64,000 nt of DNA. It comes from Porphyromonas vaginalis. GTDB lineage: Bacteria; Bacteroidota; Bacteroidia; Bacteroidales; Porphyromonadaceae. The notes beneath the pieces were generated by a model. It was given only the letters and a program-made list of their open reading frames with translations. It did no database searches and had not been told where the DNA came from. This document shows, piece after piece, positions 8,465 through 18,943 of this stretch; positions within the stretch are counted from its first letter, which is position 1, and each line of letters starts with the position of its first letter. The stretch is taken from the NCBI RefSeq assembly GCF_958301595.1, contig NZ_CATQJU010000001.1:1984001-2048000 (forward strand). Direction: 5' to 3'. The position numbers and the translations under genes are program-made.

Positions 8465-8504
8465 TCAATCCCCCCCATATATAGGAGTGGTGCTACCTTT
8501 TTGG

Positions 8505-8529
8505 AGCCTGTTGACTTTGCCAACAGGCT
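8505..8529 (+). terminator. Terminator after cas2
   Basis: A 9-bp perfect hairpin, AGCCTGTTG / CAACAGGCT with a 7-nt loop, lies 40 bp after the cas2 stop and is followed by TCTTCT. It would end the cas transcript and is directly followed by the group II intron. Confidence 0.7.
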
Positions 8530-8535
8530 TCTTCT

Positions 8536-9170
8536 GTATGACGGGCATGTCATACATCTGTGGTGAAAGTCCACTCGGGGCGTAGTTGCCAACGAACCCC
8601 ATAGCGACTTGCAAGTTTCAAGGGGCGACCCTTGGGAGAGAAGAAGCAATAGCGAAATCGTGGCCTGACGAACAGAAACCTAATACTAAGGCGTATCAAG
8701 CGGACAAGCTGGCCGAAGGCAGTGAAGTTCCCAAAGGCAACCGTAACCTTGATGCGTAAATTAGGCAGGTAAACGATGAAAGATGTATGGCTTATCCCGT
8801 GAGGCCCCGGTAGTCCATTAAGGATAGTAACAACGAATACCGAGGAGTCAGCAGAGGTCGAAGTAGCCGTTCTCGTGCAGAACAAGGCGAAGGACCGAAT
8901 AATTCGTAACGTTAATCAAGAATGTATGTTCCGATGTCTTTGCTGACGAGTGGCAACGTTCAAAACGTCAATGCGAGCGCCCACATAGAGCTAAGCACGT
9001 ATGCATTGGAAACGGAAATTAAGAGAGACGGAAGATGAAACTAATCGAACATGATTAGCCACTCTTTGAAAACGAATTAAACCGCCGTATGCCGAACGGC
9101 ACGTACGGTGGTGTGAGAGGAAAGGAAACGAAAGTAGGTCAGAAAACTTTCGTTTCCCGACCTACTCGAT
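8536..9170 (+). mobile_element. ORF-less group II intron
   Basis: About 635 bp with group II intron RNA hallmarks and no protein gene. Near the 5' end is the domain I core string GTGGTGAAAGTCCAC (about 8560-8574). Near the 3' end, 9082-9111 folds as domain V: CCGCCGTA pairs with TACGGTGG and GCC-GAAC-GGC forms the tip. Domain VI follows as a 12-bp stem GGAAACGAAAGT / ACTTTCGTTTCC, and the 3' edge reads CCTACTCGAT. The 5' edge at GTATGAC (8536) is inferred from a 62-bp relic at 45463-45524 that joins exactly this 5' start to this 3' end. The usual reverse transcriptase ORF of domain IV is missing, so movement would need a protein from elsewhere. Location just 3' of a terminator hairpin and a CGC in the domain V triad position resemble group IIC introns. 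Exact ends are not proven. Confidence 0.8.
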
Positions 9171-9190
9171 TTGGTATGACGGGCATATCA
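9171..9190 (+). repeat. Second copy of the intron 5' end
   Basis: Immediately after the intron, GTATGACGGGCATATCAT (9173-9190) repeats the first 18 bases of the intron with one difference. It may be the stub of a second, truncated intron or a duplicated target sequence. Confidence 0.45.
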
Positions 9191-9216
9191 TCCCCCCCTA
9201 GATGATCATTCAGGGG

Positions 9217-9913
9217 AACTTAATCCTTGTTCTAATGGAAGATGCTCTGCGGGAGTACACTAGATGAGCTAAAGGCGCAACTCAATATGTCTTAATCCTT
9301 GTTCTAATGGAAGATGCTCTGCGAGGACTATATCGAGTACGTAATATACGAGACAAACAGTGTCTTAATCCTTGTTCTAATGGAAGATGCTCTGCGAGCA
9401 ATAAGCCATTGGAGGTTATTAAGTCCCCCAAGACGTCTTAATCCTTGTTCTAATGGAAGATGCTCTGTGAGAGCGAATAAGAATATGGAAACAACAGAAC
9501 AGATTAGCGTCTTAATCCTTGTTCTAATGGAAGATGCTCTGCGAGGTACCGAGCGCATACGCAAGTGTACTCCGCATCTGAAGTCTTAATCCTTGTTCTA
9601 ATGGAAGATGCTCTGCGAGTCCTACGTATTTTCAGGGGATCTTCTCTTAGAAGAGTCTTAATCCTTGTTCTAATGGAAGATGCTCTGCGAGCGCAAAGGA
9701 AATTGATTACAGCGCAAATTGCGTTGTGGTCTTAATCCTTGTTCTAATGGAAGATGCTCTGCGAGTGTTTCCAAATTAGCGGAGAAGCTTGAAAACCAGC
9801 TGTCTTAATCCTTGTTCTAATGGAAGATGCTCTGCGAGTTTATAAAAAAAACTTCCCAGATGATGAGGTAGTTTGTGTCTTAATCCTTGTTCTAATGGAA
9901 GATGCTCTGCGAG
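9217..9913 (-). CRISPR. CRISPR array, 10 repeats of 37 bp and 9 spacers, transcribed on the - strand
   Basis: Repeats start at 9217, 9289, 9362, 9435, 9509, 9583, 9655, 9729, 9802 and 9877; on the + strand each begins GTCTTAATCC and ends GCTCTGCGAG. Spacers are 35-38 bp and all different. The repeat at 9217 is degenerate at both ends (AA for GT, GGG for GAG), the repeat at 9435 has one change; a worn terminal repeat normally marks the end far from the leader. Read on the - strand the repeat ends in ATTAAGAC, similar to the 8-nt AUUGAAAC-type 5' handle of type III crRNAs. Together these place the leader at the right end (9914 on) and make the array convergent with the cas genes. No cas6 is visible in the window. 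Confidence 0.97.
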
Positions 9914-10016
9914 AGCTAAATTTAAGACGTGCTGAATTTCAGTTGGTTACAGTGCTATTTTTGGAAAATCCGCTTGATTTTCGAGGAAAAAGTGTACCTA
10001 ACCACTTGCAAATATA
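9914..10016 (-). promoter_or_regulatory. CRISPR leader and promoter
   Basis: AT-rich, gene-free stretch next to the least worn repeat. On the - strand a perfect TATATTTG (-7 box TAnnTTTG) lies at 10009-10016, about 95 bp before the first repeat; no good -33 TTG is seen at N20. New spacers would be expected to enter at 9913/9914. Confidence 0.55.
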
Positions 10017-10197
10017 CGAATTTCCCAGACTATGCCTTACTATCAGTGAGCGATCTTACGAGTAATCCGCTAGTACGGACGCACATCTCAAGACGCTCAT
10101 TGTGTCAACGCGAGACGTGTAGCCCTTTGTAGGGGACGCACGGTTCGTGTTTAGCGAAAGGGCGTCCATCGTAGTACAGCGAGACGTTGCCGTGTAG
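10017..10197. other. Gene-free stretch between CRISPR leader and IS
   Basis: No coding frame is supported. It holds TAGCCCTTTGTAGGGGACG (10130-10148), which returns inverted on the other side of the IS at 12316-12333, so the IS may have landed within an existing repeat structure. Confidence 0.4.
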
Positions 10198-12083
10198 GGG
10201 GCTGTGTCAAAAGTCTCTCCCCCAGCAGAAAGTAAAAGACAGAGGATCTTGCATCTTTCGGTGTTTATTTTAGAGCTAAACACTTGCTTATCTAGTTAGT
10301 TTTTAGTAACTTAGCAGAATAAACGAGAGGTTCCTAACTAATGGAAAAACGACACTTCCGACCCTATATACAGAATCAGATAGTCCTTTTCCCAGAAAGA
10401 GTCGACAAGGACATTGCCGAGGATGATCCTGTGCGTTTCATCAGTGCTATTGTGGATGGTTTGGATTTAGAGCCATTCAAAAAACTTTACTACACGATGG
10501 GTCGCAGCCCCTATCACCCTAAGATGATGCTCAAGGTGATCATCTACGCCTATATGAACAATGTATACTCCTGCCGTGAGATGGAAAAGCGCCTCCTCAG
10601 AGATACGCATTTCATCTGGCTCGCTGGTGGTGAGAAGCCTGACTTCGTCACGATCAATCGCTTTCGCAATCGTGTCAAGCGAGAGATCAATGAGATCTTT
10701 ACACAACTGGTACTCCTACTAGCAGAGAGAGGTCTGATCTCTTTAGATGTTGAGTATATCGATGGGACAAAGATCGAGTCTAAGGCAAACAAATACACCT
10801 TCGTTTGGCGAAAGAACGTAGAGCGCTATCGGTCAAACCTGATGGAGAAGTTGCGTGTCCTACTGCAACAAGTCGATGATGTCATCATCCAGGATCAGCA
10901 AGCCAAGCCAGAGGTCGTAGAGTTTACTCCGACTGAGCTGACCTCTATCGTGGAGGAGCTCAAGGAAGCTCTTGACAAGGAACCCGCTCCTGAAACCAAA
11001 GAGGCGAAAGCCGAACATAGAAAGCGCAAAAAGCAGATTAAAACCTTAGAGGAGCACCGAGACAAGCTAGCTGAGTACGACCAACGTCTCGACCAACTAG
11101 GCAAGCGCAACTCTATGTCTAAGACTGACCCCGATGCGACTTTTATGCGTATGAAAGAAGACGCCAAAGGTAAAGGTCTCGCTAAGCCTGGGTACAACCT
11201 ACAGATTGCTACAGAAAACCAAATTATCACAGACTATGCTCTCTTTCCCAACCCCTCGGACACCTGTACTCTCATACCATTTGTAGAAAGCTTTCAAGAG
11301 CGTTACGATCATCTGCCGACCACGGTTGTAGCTGATGCAGGCTATGGTTCAGAGGAGAACTACCGCTTTATGGACGAGTCTGAAATGGATGCTTACGTCA
11401 AGTACAATTACTTTCATCAAGAGCAGCGTCCACGCTACAAAAACAACCCCTTTCTCCCAGAGCATTTATACTACAACGCTCAGGAAAACTATTACGTCTG
11501 CCCGATGGGACAGCATCTAGAGTTCCGTGAGACTACGACCACAAAGACCAGCACGGGCTATACTTCAGAGAGCTCTATCTACGAAGCAAAAAACTGTAGA
11601 GGTTGCCCATTACGAAGTCAATGCTACAAAGGAAAAGAAGATAGGCGCAAGATCAGCGTGAACCATCGCCTTAACAGCTACAAGCAAAAAGCTCGTACAC
11701 TGCTCACCTCAGATAAAGGCATCAAGCATCGAAAGCGACGATCTGTGGAACCCGAGTCAGTCTTTGGACAGATGAAAAACAACATGCACTATCGGCGCTT
11801 CCGTCACTTCGGTCAAGACAAAGTTCTGATGGACTTTGCCTTTTTCGCCATAGCCTTCAATCTCAAAAAAGTGGCTGCCCAACTCAAGAAAACGCAAGAA
11901 AATGACCCTTTACCCTCTCAAGACGCCACTTCGAGAGGCAAAGAGGGCGTTGAGCGCTCCGAGACGATCACTTTTACACACTTCAAGCCCTACTTGTCGA
12001 AAAACGTCTTCAGCATCGCTGCTTAACAAAATTCCCAGCCTCCCCCCTCTCTCAAACGACAAATGGACTATTGACACAGCCCC
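10198..12083 (+). mobile_element. IS1182-family insertion sequence
   Basis: A 1886-bp element with terminal inverted repeats GGGGCTGTGTCAAAAGTC (10198-10215) and the complement of GGGGCTGTGTCAATAGTC (12066-12083), 17 of 18 identical, enclosing one intact transposase gene. No clear target duplication is seen; the right flank begins at once with the 88-bp tandem repeats. It sits behind the CRISPR leader and reads away from it. Confidence 0.9.
10341..12026 (+). CDS. IS1182-family transposase
   Basis: 561 residues, full length and uninterrupted. The N-terminal domain (DDPVRFISAIVDGLD, YHPKMMLKVIIYAYMN, FRNRVKREI) is the IS1182 DNA-binding region. DDE catalytic residues are visible as D141 (EYIDGTKIESKANKY), D332 (VVADAGYGSEENY) and E472 (EPESVFGQMKNNM). 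A charged helical insert (about 180-255) and a cysteine pair motif CRGCPLRSQC (about 418-427) lie between them, as usual for the family. The protein cuts and joins the IS ends. Both terminal repeats are present, so the element could still be active. Confidence 0.95.
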   Translation: MEKRHFRPYIQNQIVLFPERVDKDIAEDDPVRFISAIVDGLDLEPFKKLYYTMGRSPYHPKMMLKVIIYAYMNNVYSCREMEKRLLRDTHFIWLAGGEKPDFVTINRFRNRVKREINEIFTQLVLLLAERGLISLDVEYIDGTKIESKANKYTFVWRKNVERYRSNLMEKLRVLLQQVDDVIIQDQQAKPEVVEFTPTELTSIVEELKEALDKEPAPETKEAKAEHRKRKKQIKTLEEHRDKLAEYDQRLDQLGKRNSMSKTDPDATFMRMKEDAKGKGLAKPGYNLQIATENQIITDYALFPNPSDTCTLIPFVESFQERYDHLPTTVVADAGYGSEENYRFMDESEMDAYVKYNYFHQEQRPRYKNNPFLPEHLYYNAQENYYVCPMGQHLEFRETTTTKTSTGYTSESSIYEAKNCRGCPLRSQCYKGKEDRRKISVNHRLNSYKQKARTLLTSDKGIKHRKRRSVEPESVFGQMKNNMHYRRFRHFGQDKVLMDFAFFAIAFNLKKVAAQLKKTQENDPLPSQDATSRGKEGVERSETITFTHFKPYLSKNVFSIAA

Positions 12084-12323
12084 GTTGCATCAAAGGTCAC
12101 AGCGTCGTGGTTTTAACGGGGACGGACGCTCAGATCGAGCGTCCCTACAGGAGTCGTAGGTGTGTGCGTCCGTTGCATCAAAGGTCACAGCGTCGTGGTT
12201 TTAACGGGGACGGACGCTCAGATCGAGCGTCCCTACAGGAGTCGTAGGTGTGTGCGTCCGTTGCATCAAAGGTCACAGCGTCGTGGTTTTAACGGGGACG
12301 GACGCTCAGATCGAGCGTCCCTA
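12083..12323 (+). repeat. 88-bp tandem repeat with internal hairpin, 2.7 copies
   Basis: Units start at 12083, 12171 and 12259 (period 88) with CGTTGCATCAAAGG and are practically identical. Each holds the hairpin GGACGCTC-AGATC-GAGCGTCC. Reading frames through the array are repeat artefacts. It begins at the very edge of the IS. Confidence 0.9.
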
Positions 12324-12338
12324 CAAAGGGCTATTCGT

Positions 12339-12451
12339 ATCGTGCTGACTCTGTAGTATATACGAGTTCCAAAAACAGTTCCAACGGAGGAACGGAAAGT
12401 TTCCTACGTTGGAAAACTAACTTTCCAAGGCTGGAAAGTTTTTGGAAAACT
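12339..12451. repeat. Palindrome cluster (GTTCC/TTTCC type), uninterrupted copy
   Basis: Starts CGTATCGTGCTGACTCTG, runs through ACGAGTTCCAAAAACAG and AACGGAGGAAC, and ends TTTCCAAGGCTGGAAAG and TTTTTGGAAAAC. The same start and end occur at 38062 and at 51129-51159, separated there by the 12.9-kb mobile element. Function unknown; such palindromes may act as transcript ends. Confidence 0.7.
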
Positions 12452-12529
12452 GTAGGCGGGGCGCATCGCCACGTGTGAGATTGGCGGAGCGGAGAGCTGG
12501 TATTGAGCTTTGTGGGCGATAGAAATAAG

Positions 12530-12705
12530 GAGACTGTTGCATAAAGGCGAATCGCTGTGTTGCTTTCGGGATTCGGCTTCGGTCACATACGGAGGTATGC
12601 TCCCTGCAGATCTTACCCTTAGTGCCCTTGCGCTTCATCCTTTCTGCAAAGTCAGGACAATCTTGCAAGCAAGATTGTGCGACTGTTGACTTCTGCAACA
12701 GTCGC
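12530..12705 (+). mobile_element. MITE, copy 1 (176 bp)
   Basis: Ends GAGACTGTTGCA and TGCAACAGTCGC are inverted repeats with one mismatch. It is flanked by the 5-bp direct repeat ATAAG (12525-12529 and 12706-12710), a target duplication. Over 85% of the interior matches copy 2 at 23166. No ORF; movement needs a transposase from elsewhere. Confidence 0.85.
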
Positions 12706-12709
12706 ATAA

Positions 12710-12749
12710 GACAAGTCCCCGACAGAGCTAGCTCTGCCGGGGACTTGTC
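12710..12749 (-). terminator. Terminator of the V-ATPase operon
   Basis: Long hairpin, GACAAGTCCCC (12710-12720) with GGGGACTTGTC (12739-12749), and further pairing GCAGAGCTAGCTCTG inside. It lies 80 bp downstream of the atpK-like stop on the - strand, followed by TTATG rather than a clean T run. Confidence 0.65.
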
Positions 12750-12829
12750 CGATAGTTGGTTGGGGCTATCTAGTAGCCCCTATGTATAGAGTATGTCGCT
12801 AAAGCAACGGGGACTCTGTCTAGGTGTCT

Positions 12830-15172
<2,343 letters not shown>

Positions 15173-15176
<4 letters not shown>

Positions 15177-15793
15177 TGTGCTAGTCGCTCTTTTTGTTTG
15201 GCAGCACGAATCTCTAGATTGGTGCGCATGATCTTTTGCGAAGCTTTGGAGAGACTCTCCTCATCCTCTAGATAACGCTTGATCTTGAGTATAGCGTCTT
15301 TGTAGCCGGGGATCTGAACCTTCTCAAAGAGGTTGACCTTTTGCGTAGTCTTACGACGAGCATACTCGAGATACTCTAGCTTGAGATTGAGAAACTCTGC
15401 CTCGATGCCCAGCGTGGCTAGTGCCTTGAGTAGCTCGACGCCCTGAGCAAACCAGGAGGGATGGCTAAAGAGGCTAAAAGGCTTCACCTCGTAGTCTATA
15501 TTGTCTAGCACAGGGACGATGACTCCGGCTATCTTCTTTGTCGATAGCTTGACATCGGTGACGCTGACTAGCGTAGGGTCAAACTCGTCCCACAGAGCCA
15601 CCATATCCTGGTAACCCTGTATGCCCTGCTCTAGCTGCTCATTGAGAGCATCTATCTCACGGCGAGCTTTCTTGACCTCTAGACGCAGGGCGCTCTCCTT
15701 GCTCTTGATCGTGGGCAGGGTGCGCTCTCGCATCTTAAGCTGTTTCTGCTGCTGCTGTAGCGAGGTCTTGTTGTACTGAAACTTGATCGCCAT
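15173..15793 (-). CDS. V-type ATP synthase subunit D (central shaft)
   Basis: 206 residues, close to the family norm. Long N-terminal helix (YNKTSLQQQQKQLKMRERTL) and C-terminal helix (RTNLEIRAAKQKERLAQ) form the coiled-coil rotor shaft that turns inside the A3B3 head. It lies 8 bp after subunit B and overlaps subunit I by 4 bp. No separate subunit F gene is found nearby, as in other Bacteroidota operons of this type. Confidence 0.9.
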
Positions 15794-15801
15794 CTCTCTC
15801 C

Positions 15802-17142
15802 CTAAGCTTTGTCGACCTTACTATCTGTAGGCCAATACTTATCCACAAGACTCTGACGTATGCTCACCTCAGCGGGTGTGAAGTACTTGGCAAAGAGACT
15901 CCACGCATGGTCGAGCATCTCGGTCGTGTTGAGGTTGACGTCGATAGCTAGGAGGTCGTTGGCATAGTCCTTAGCGAAGTCTAGCGTACGCTGGTCGTAG
16001 TCTGTCAGGTCAAAGCCGTTTTCCAGCTTGGTCTGAGCATTGGCCGCATCGGCATAGAGACGTACGCCTGCATTCATCACCTGCGGGTGGTCTTCGCGTG
16101 TCTTCTTGCCAATAACTAGCTGCTTCAGACGAGAGAGCGAGCGGAAGGGGTCTACGATCACCTTACCGATGGAGGAGTCACGACGCAGATAGAGCTGACC
16201 CTCGGTGATGTAACCCGTATTATCTGGCACAGCGTGCGTGATGTCGCCGCCCGAGAGGGTCGTCACAGCGATGATCGTGATGGAGCCGCCGTCGGGGAAC
16301 TGCACCGCCTTCTCATAGATCTTAGCCAAGTCGGAGTAGAGTGAACCTGGCATGGAGTCCTTAGAAGGGATCTGGTCCATACGGTTCGAGACGATCGAGA
16401 GCGCATCAGCGTAGTTGGTCATATCGGTCAGGAGGACCAGCACCTTCTCATGCTTCTGCACGGCAAAGTACTCAGCAGCCGACAGAGCCATATCGGGGAT
16501 CAGTAGACGCTCCACAGAGGGGTCTTCGGTCGTATTGATAAAGCTCACGATACGATCCAGAGCTCCCGCATTGCTAAAGGTCTTCTTATAGTAAAGGTAG
16601 TCATCGTTCGTCAGACCCATACCACCGAGGATGATCTTGTCGCTCTCGGCACGAAGTGCTACGAGTGCCATCACTTCGTTAAAAGGTTGGTCAGGGTCCG
16701 CAAAGAATGGGATCTTCTGTCCCGTCACGAGTGTATTGTTGAGGTCGATACCTGCGATACCAGTGGCGATTAGCTCAGAGGGCTGGTCACGACGTACAGG
16801 ATTGACCGAGGGCCCGCCGATCTCTACATCCTCTCCCTCTAGCTGTGGACCGCCATCGATAGGCTCTCCGTAAGCGTTGAAGAAGCGTCCAGCCAATTGG
16901 TCACTTACCTTGAGAGCTGGAGCCTTGCCGAGGAAGATAACCTCAGCATTGGTTGGAATGCCCTCAGTGCCTGCGAAGACCTGTAGAGTTACTTCGTCTT
17001 CATTGATTCTAACCACCTGAGCGAGCTTGCCATCGATTGTAGCTAGCTCGTCATTACCTACTCCCGTAGCGTGAAGCATGCAGGTAGCTTTGGTAATGTT
17101 GGTGATGCGTGTATATATCTTTTGAAAAGCTTGTGTAGCCAT
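15802..17142 (-). CDS. V-type ATP synthase subunit B (non-catalytic)
   Basis: 446 residues. Regulatory nucleotide-binding subunit alternating with A in the hexamer. Recognised by GIAGIDLNNTLVTGQKIPFF (about 126-145) where the family has no classical P-loop, by VLVLLTDMTNYADALSIVSN and by YSDLAKIYEKA and TLSGGDITHAVPDNTGYITE. Start ATG at 17142, 23 bp after the subunit A stop. Confidence 0.95.
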   Translation of the reverse strand: MATQAFQKIYTRITNITKATCMLHATGVGNDELATIDGKLAQVVRINEDEVTLQVFAGTEGIPTNAEVIFLGKAPALKVSDQLAGRFFNAYGEPIDGGPQLEGEDVEIGGPSVNPVRRDQPSELIATGIAGIDLNNTLVTGQKIPFFADPDQPFNEVMALVALRAESDKIILGGMGLTNDDYLYYKKTFSNAGALDRIVSFINTTEDPSVERLLIPDMALSAAEYFAVQKHEKVLVLLTDMTNYADALSIVSNRMDQIPSKDSMPGSLYSDLAKIYEKAVQFPDGGSITIIAVTTLSGGDITHAVPDNTGYITEGQLYLRRDSSIGKVIVDPFRSLSRLKQLVIGKKTREDHPQVMNAGVRLYADAANAQTKLENGFDLTDYDQRTLDFAKDYANDLLAIDVNLNTTEMLDHAWSLFAKYFTPAEVSIRQSLVDKYWPTDSKVDKA

Positions 17143-17165
17143 TGTGAGACGTTAGATGCTAGAGG

Positions 17166-18935
17166 TTAGATATTAGAGGTGGCGTGCGTAGACTGCTGCT
17201 CGATCAGCTGCTCGTACTGCTGCTGATACTTCTTGAAGTCTTCACTCTGAAACTCCGAGTAGTTCATCTGCTTGAGGTAGTTGATGAGTGTCTTGAAGAA
17301 AGAGCTCACCTCGTTGAAGTCCTCAAAGTTCAAGTCCGTGTGGCAGATCTTAATCACTCTGTCGAGCATATACTTCTGACGCTCTAGAGGCGTGTTGCAG
17401 TCGATATCGTCAAAGGCATCCTGCTGTAGGATCACAAAGTCTATCAACTCAGACTTCCAGAAGGTCACGTGGTACTCTACGGGTACGCCATCATCACCGA
17501 GGATGTTGATCTGCTCTGCGATCTCCTTGCCACGCTGCATGCGAGTCTTGATCTCGTTCACCTTGTCCAGCCAGTCAGAGCCTAGGTCTGCCGTGATGTA
17601 CTCCTTAAGCTCGGGGTACTCGATATACTTAGAGTAACTGTCGATCGGGTTGACAGCGGGGTAACGCTTACTATCAGCGCGCTCCTGCTCTAGAGCATAG
17701 AAGCATCGAGCCACCTTCTTCGTATTTTCCGTGACAGGCTCCTTAAGGTTACCACCTGCTGGAGAGACCGTACCGATGAAGGTCACAGAGCCCGTCTCGC
17801 CGTTGTTGAGATAGACGAAGCCGGCACGAGCGTAGAAGTTTGCCACGATAGCCGACAAGTCCATCGGGAATGCGTCTGGTCCAGGCAACTCCTCTAGACG
17901 GTTAGACATCTCACGCAGAGCCTGTGCCCAGCGAGAGGTCGAGTCTGCCATGAGGAGTACACGGAGACCCATCGAGCGGTAGTACTCAGCGATGGTCATA
18001 GCGGTGTAGACCGAAGCCTCACGAGCAGCCACTGGCATGTTACTGGTGTTAGCGATGATGATCGTACGCTCCATCAGCTTGCGGCCCGTGTGTGGGTCTT
18101 CGAGCTCTGGGAACTCGGCAAAGATCTCCACCACCTCGTTAGCACGCTCACCGCAGGCAGCCATGATGACGATATCAGCCTCCGCCTGCTTAGAGATAGC
18201 ATGCTGGAGGACCGTCTTACCCGTACCAAAAGGACCAGGGATAAAGCCCGTACCGCCCTCTACGATTGGGTTCAGCGTGTCAATGGTTCGTACGCCCGTC
18301 TCTAGAAGCTTAAAGGGACGAGGCTTCTCACTGTAGACCTGGATAGGCACCTTGACCGGCCAGCGCTGGATCATCGTGATGTCATGCTTCTTGCCCTCAG
18401 CGTCCACGATGACAGCAATCGTCTCCTCGACAGTGTACTGACCCGCCGGCTTGACACTCTCGACCGTGTAGCTCCCCTTCATGACGAAGGGTACCATAAT
18501 GCGGTGCGGCTGGTGATTTTCGTCCACCTGCCCCAGCCACGAGCCAGCCTGTACCGTGTCGCCCGCCTTAGCAATAGGCGTAAAGTCCCACTTCCTAGTC
18601 GTGTCTAGTGGGTGGGTGTAGTCACCTCGCTTGAGGAAGACACCATCCATCTTGTCTAGGTCGTGCTGCAGACCATCATAGTTCTTGGAGAGCATACCTG
18701 GTCCCAGTGTCACTTCGAGCATGTGCCCAGTGAAAGAGACCTTGTCGCCCACCTTCATACCACGAGTACTCTCGAAGACCTGTACATATACGCTTGCACC
18801 GATCACCTTGATCACCTCGCTCATCAGCTCCACCCCGCGTACGGTGATGTAGCATATTTCATTTTGCGATACGGAACCATCGACCTCTACCGTGACGAGG
18901 TTAGAGACGATTCCTTTTACCACACCGTTTGTCAT
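17166..18935 (-). CDS. V-type ATP synthase subunit A (catalytic)
   Basis: 589 residues, standard length. Hydrolyses or makes ATP in the soluble head. The Walker A loop GPFGTGKT is at 234-241, preceded by GVRTIDTLNPIVEGGTGF; the family's long non-homologous insert lies at about 110-190 (GDYTHPLDTTRKWDF). Further marks are ACGERANEVVE and MADSTSRWAQALREMSNRLE. The C-terminal helical bundle is complete. Eight bp separate it from the DUF2764 gene upstream. Confidence 0.96.
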   Translation of the reverse strand: MTNGVVKGIVSNLVTVEVDGSVSQNEICYITVRGVELMSEVIKVIGASVYVQVFESTRGMKVGDKVSFTGHMLEVTLGPGMLSKNYDGLQHDLDKMDGVFLKRGDYTHPLDTTRKWDFTPIAKAGDTVQAGSWLGQVDENHQPHRIMVPFVMKGSYTVESVKPAGQYTVEETIAVIVDAEGKKHDITMIQRWPVKVPIQVYSEKPRPFKLLETGVRTIDTLNPIVEGGTGFIPGPFGTGKTVLQHAISKQAEADIVIMAACGERANEVVEIFAEFPELEDPHTGRKLMERTIIIANTSNMPVAAREASVYTAMTIAEYYRSMGLRVLLMADSTSRWAQALREMSNRLEELPGPDAFPMDLSAIVANFYARAGFVYLNNGETGSVTFIGTVSPAGGNLKEPVTENTKKVARCFYALEQERADSKRYPAVNPIDSYSKYIEYPELKEYITADLGSDWLDKVNEIKTRMQRGKEIAEQINILGDDGVPVEYHVTFWKSELIDFVILQQDAFDDIDCNTPLERQKYMLDRVIKICHTDLNFEDFNEVSSFFKTLINYLKQMNYSEFQSEDFKKYQQQYEQLIEQQSTHATSNI

Positions 18936-18943
18936 TGTATCTA

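Noticed and set aside
8550-8885. 111-residue frame on the - strand in the intron
   Set aside because: Composition is not protein-like and the region folds as intron RNA on the + strand; not a reverse transcriptase.
9314-10065. Open frames running through the CRISPR array on both strands
   Set aside because: They encode the repeat over and over (VLILVLMEDALR) and the spacers between; an artefact of a repeat without stops.
12083-12323. 88-bp repeats as a second CRISPR array
   Set aside because: Units abut with no unique spacers and are nearly identical over the full period.
11902-12356. Short open frames over the 88-bp tandem repeats
   Set aside because: Their products are themselves tandem copies of the repeat, with no start signal and no family.
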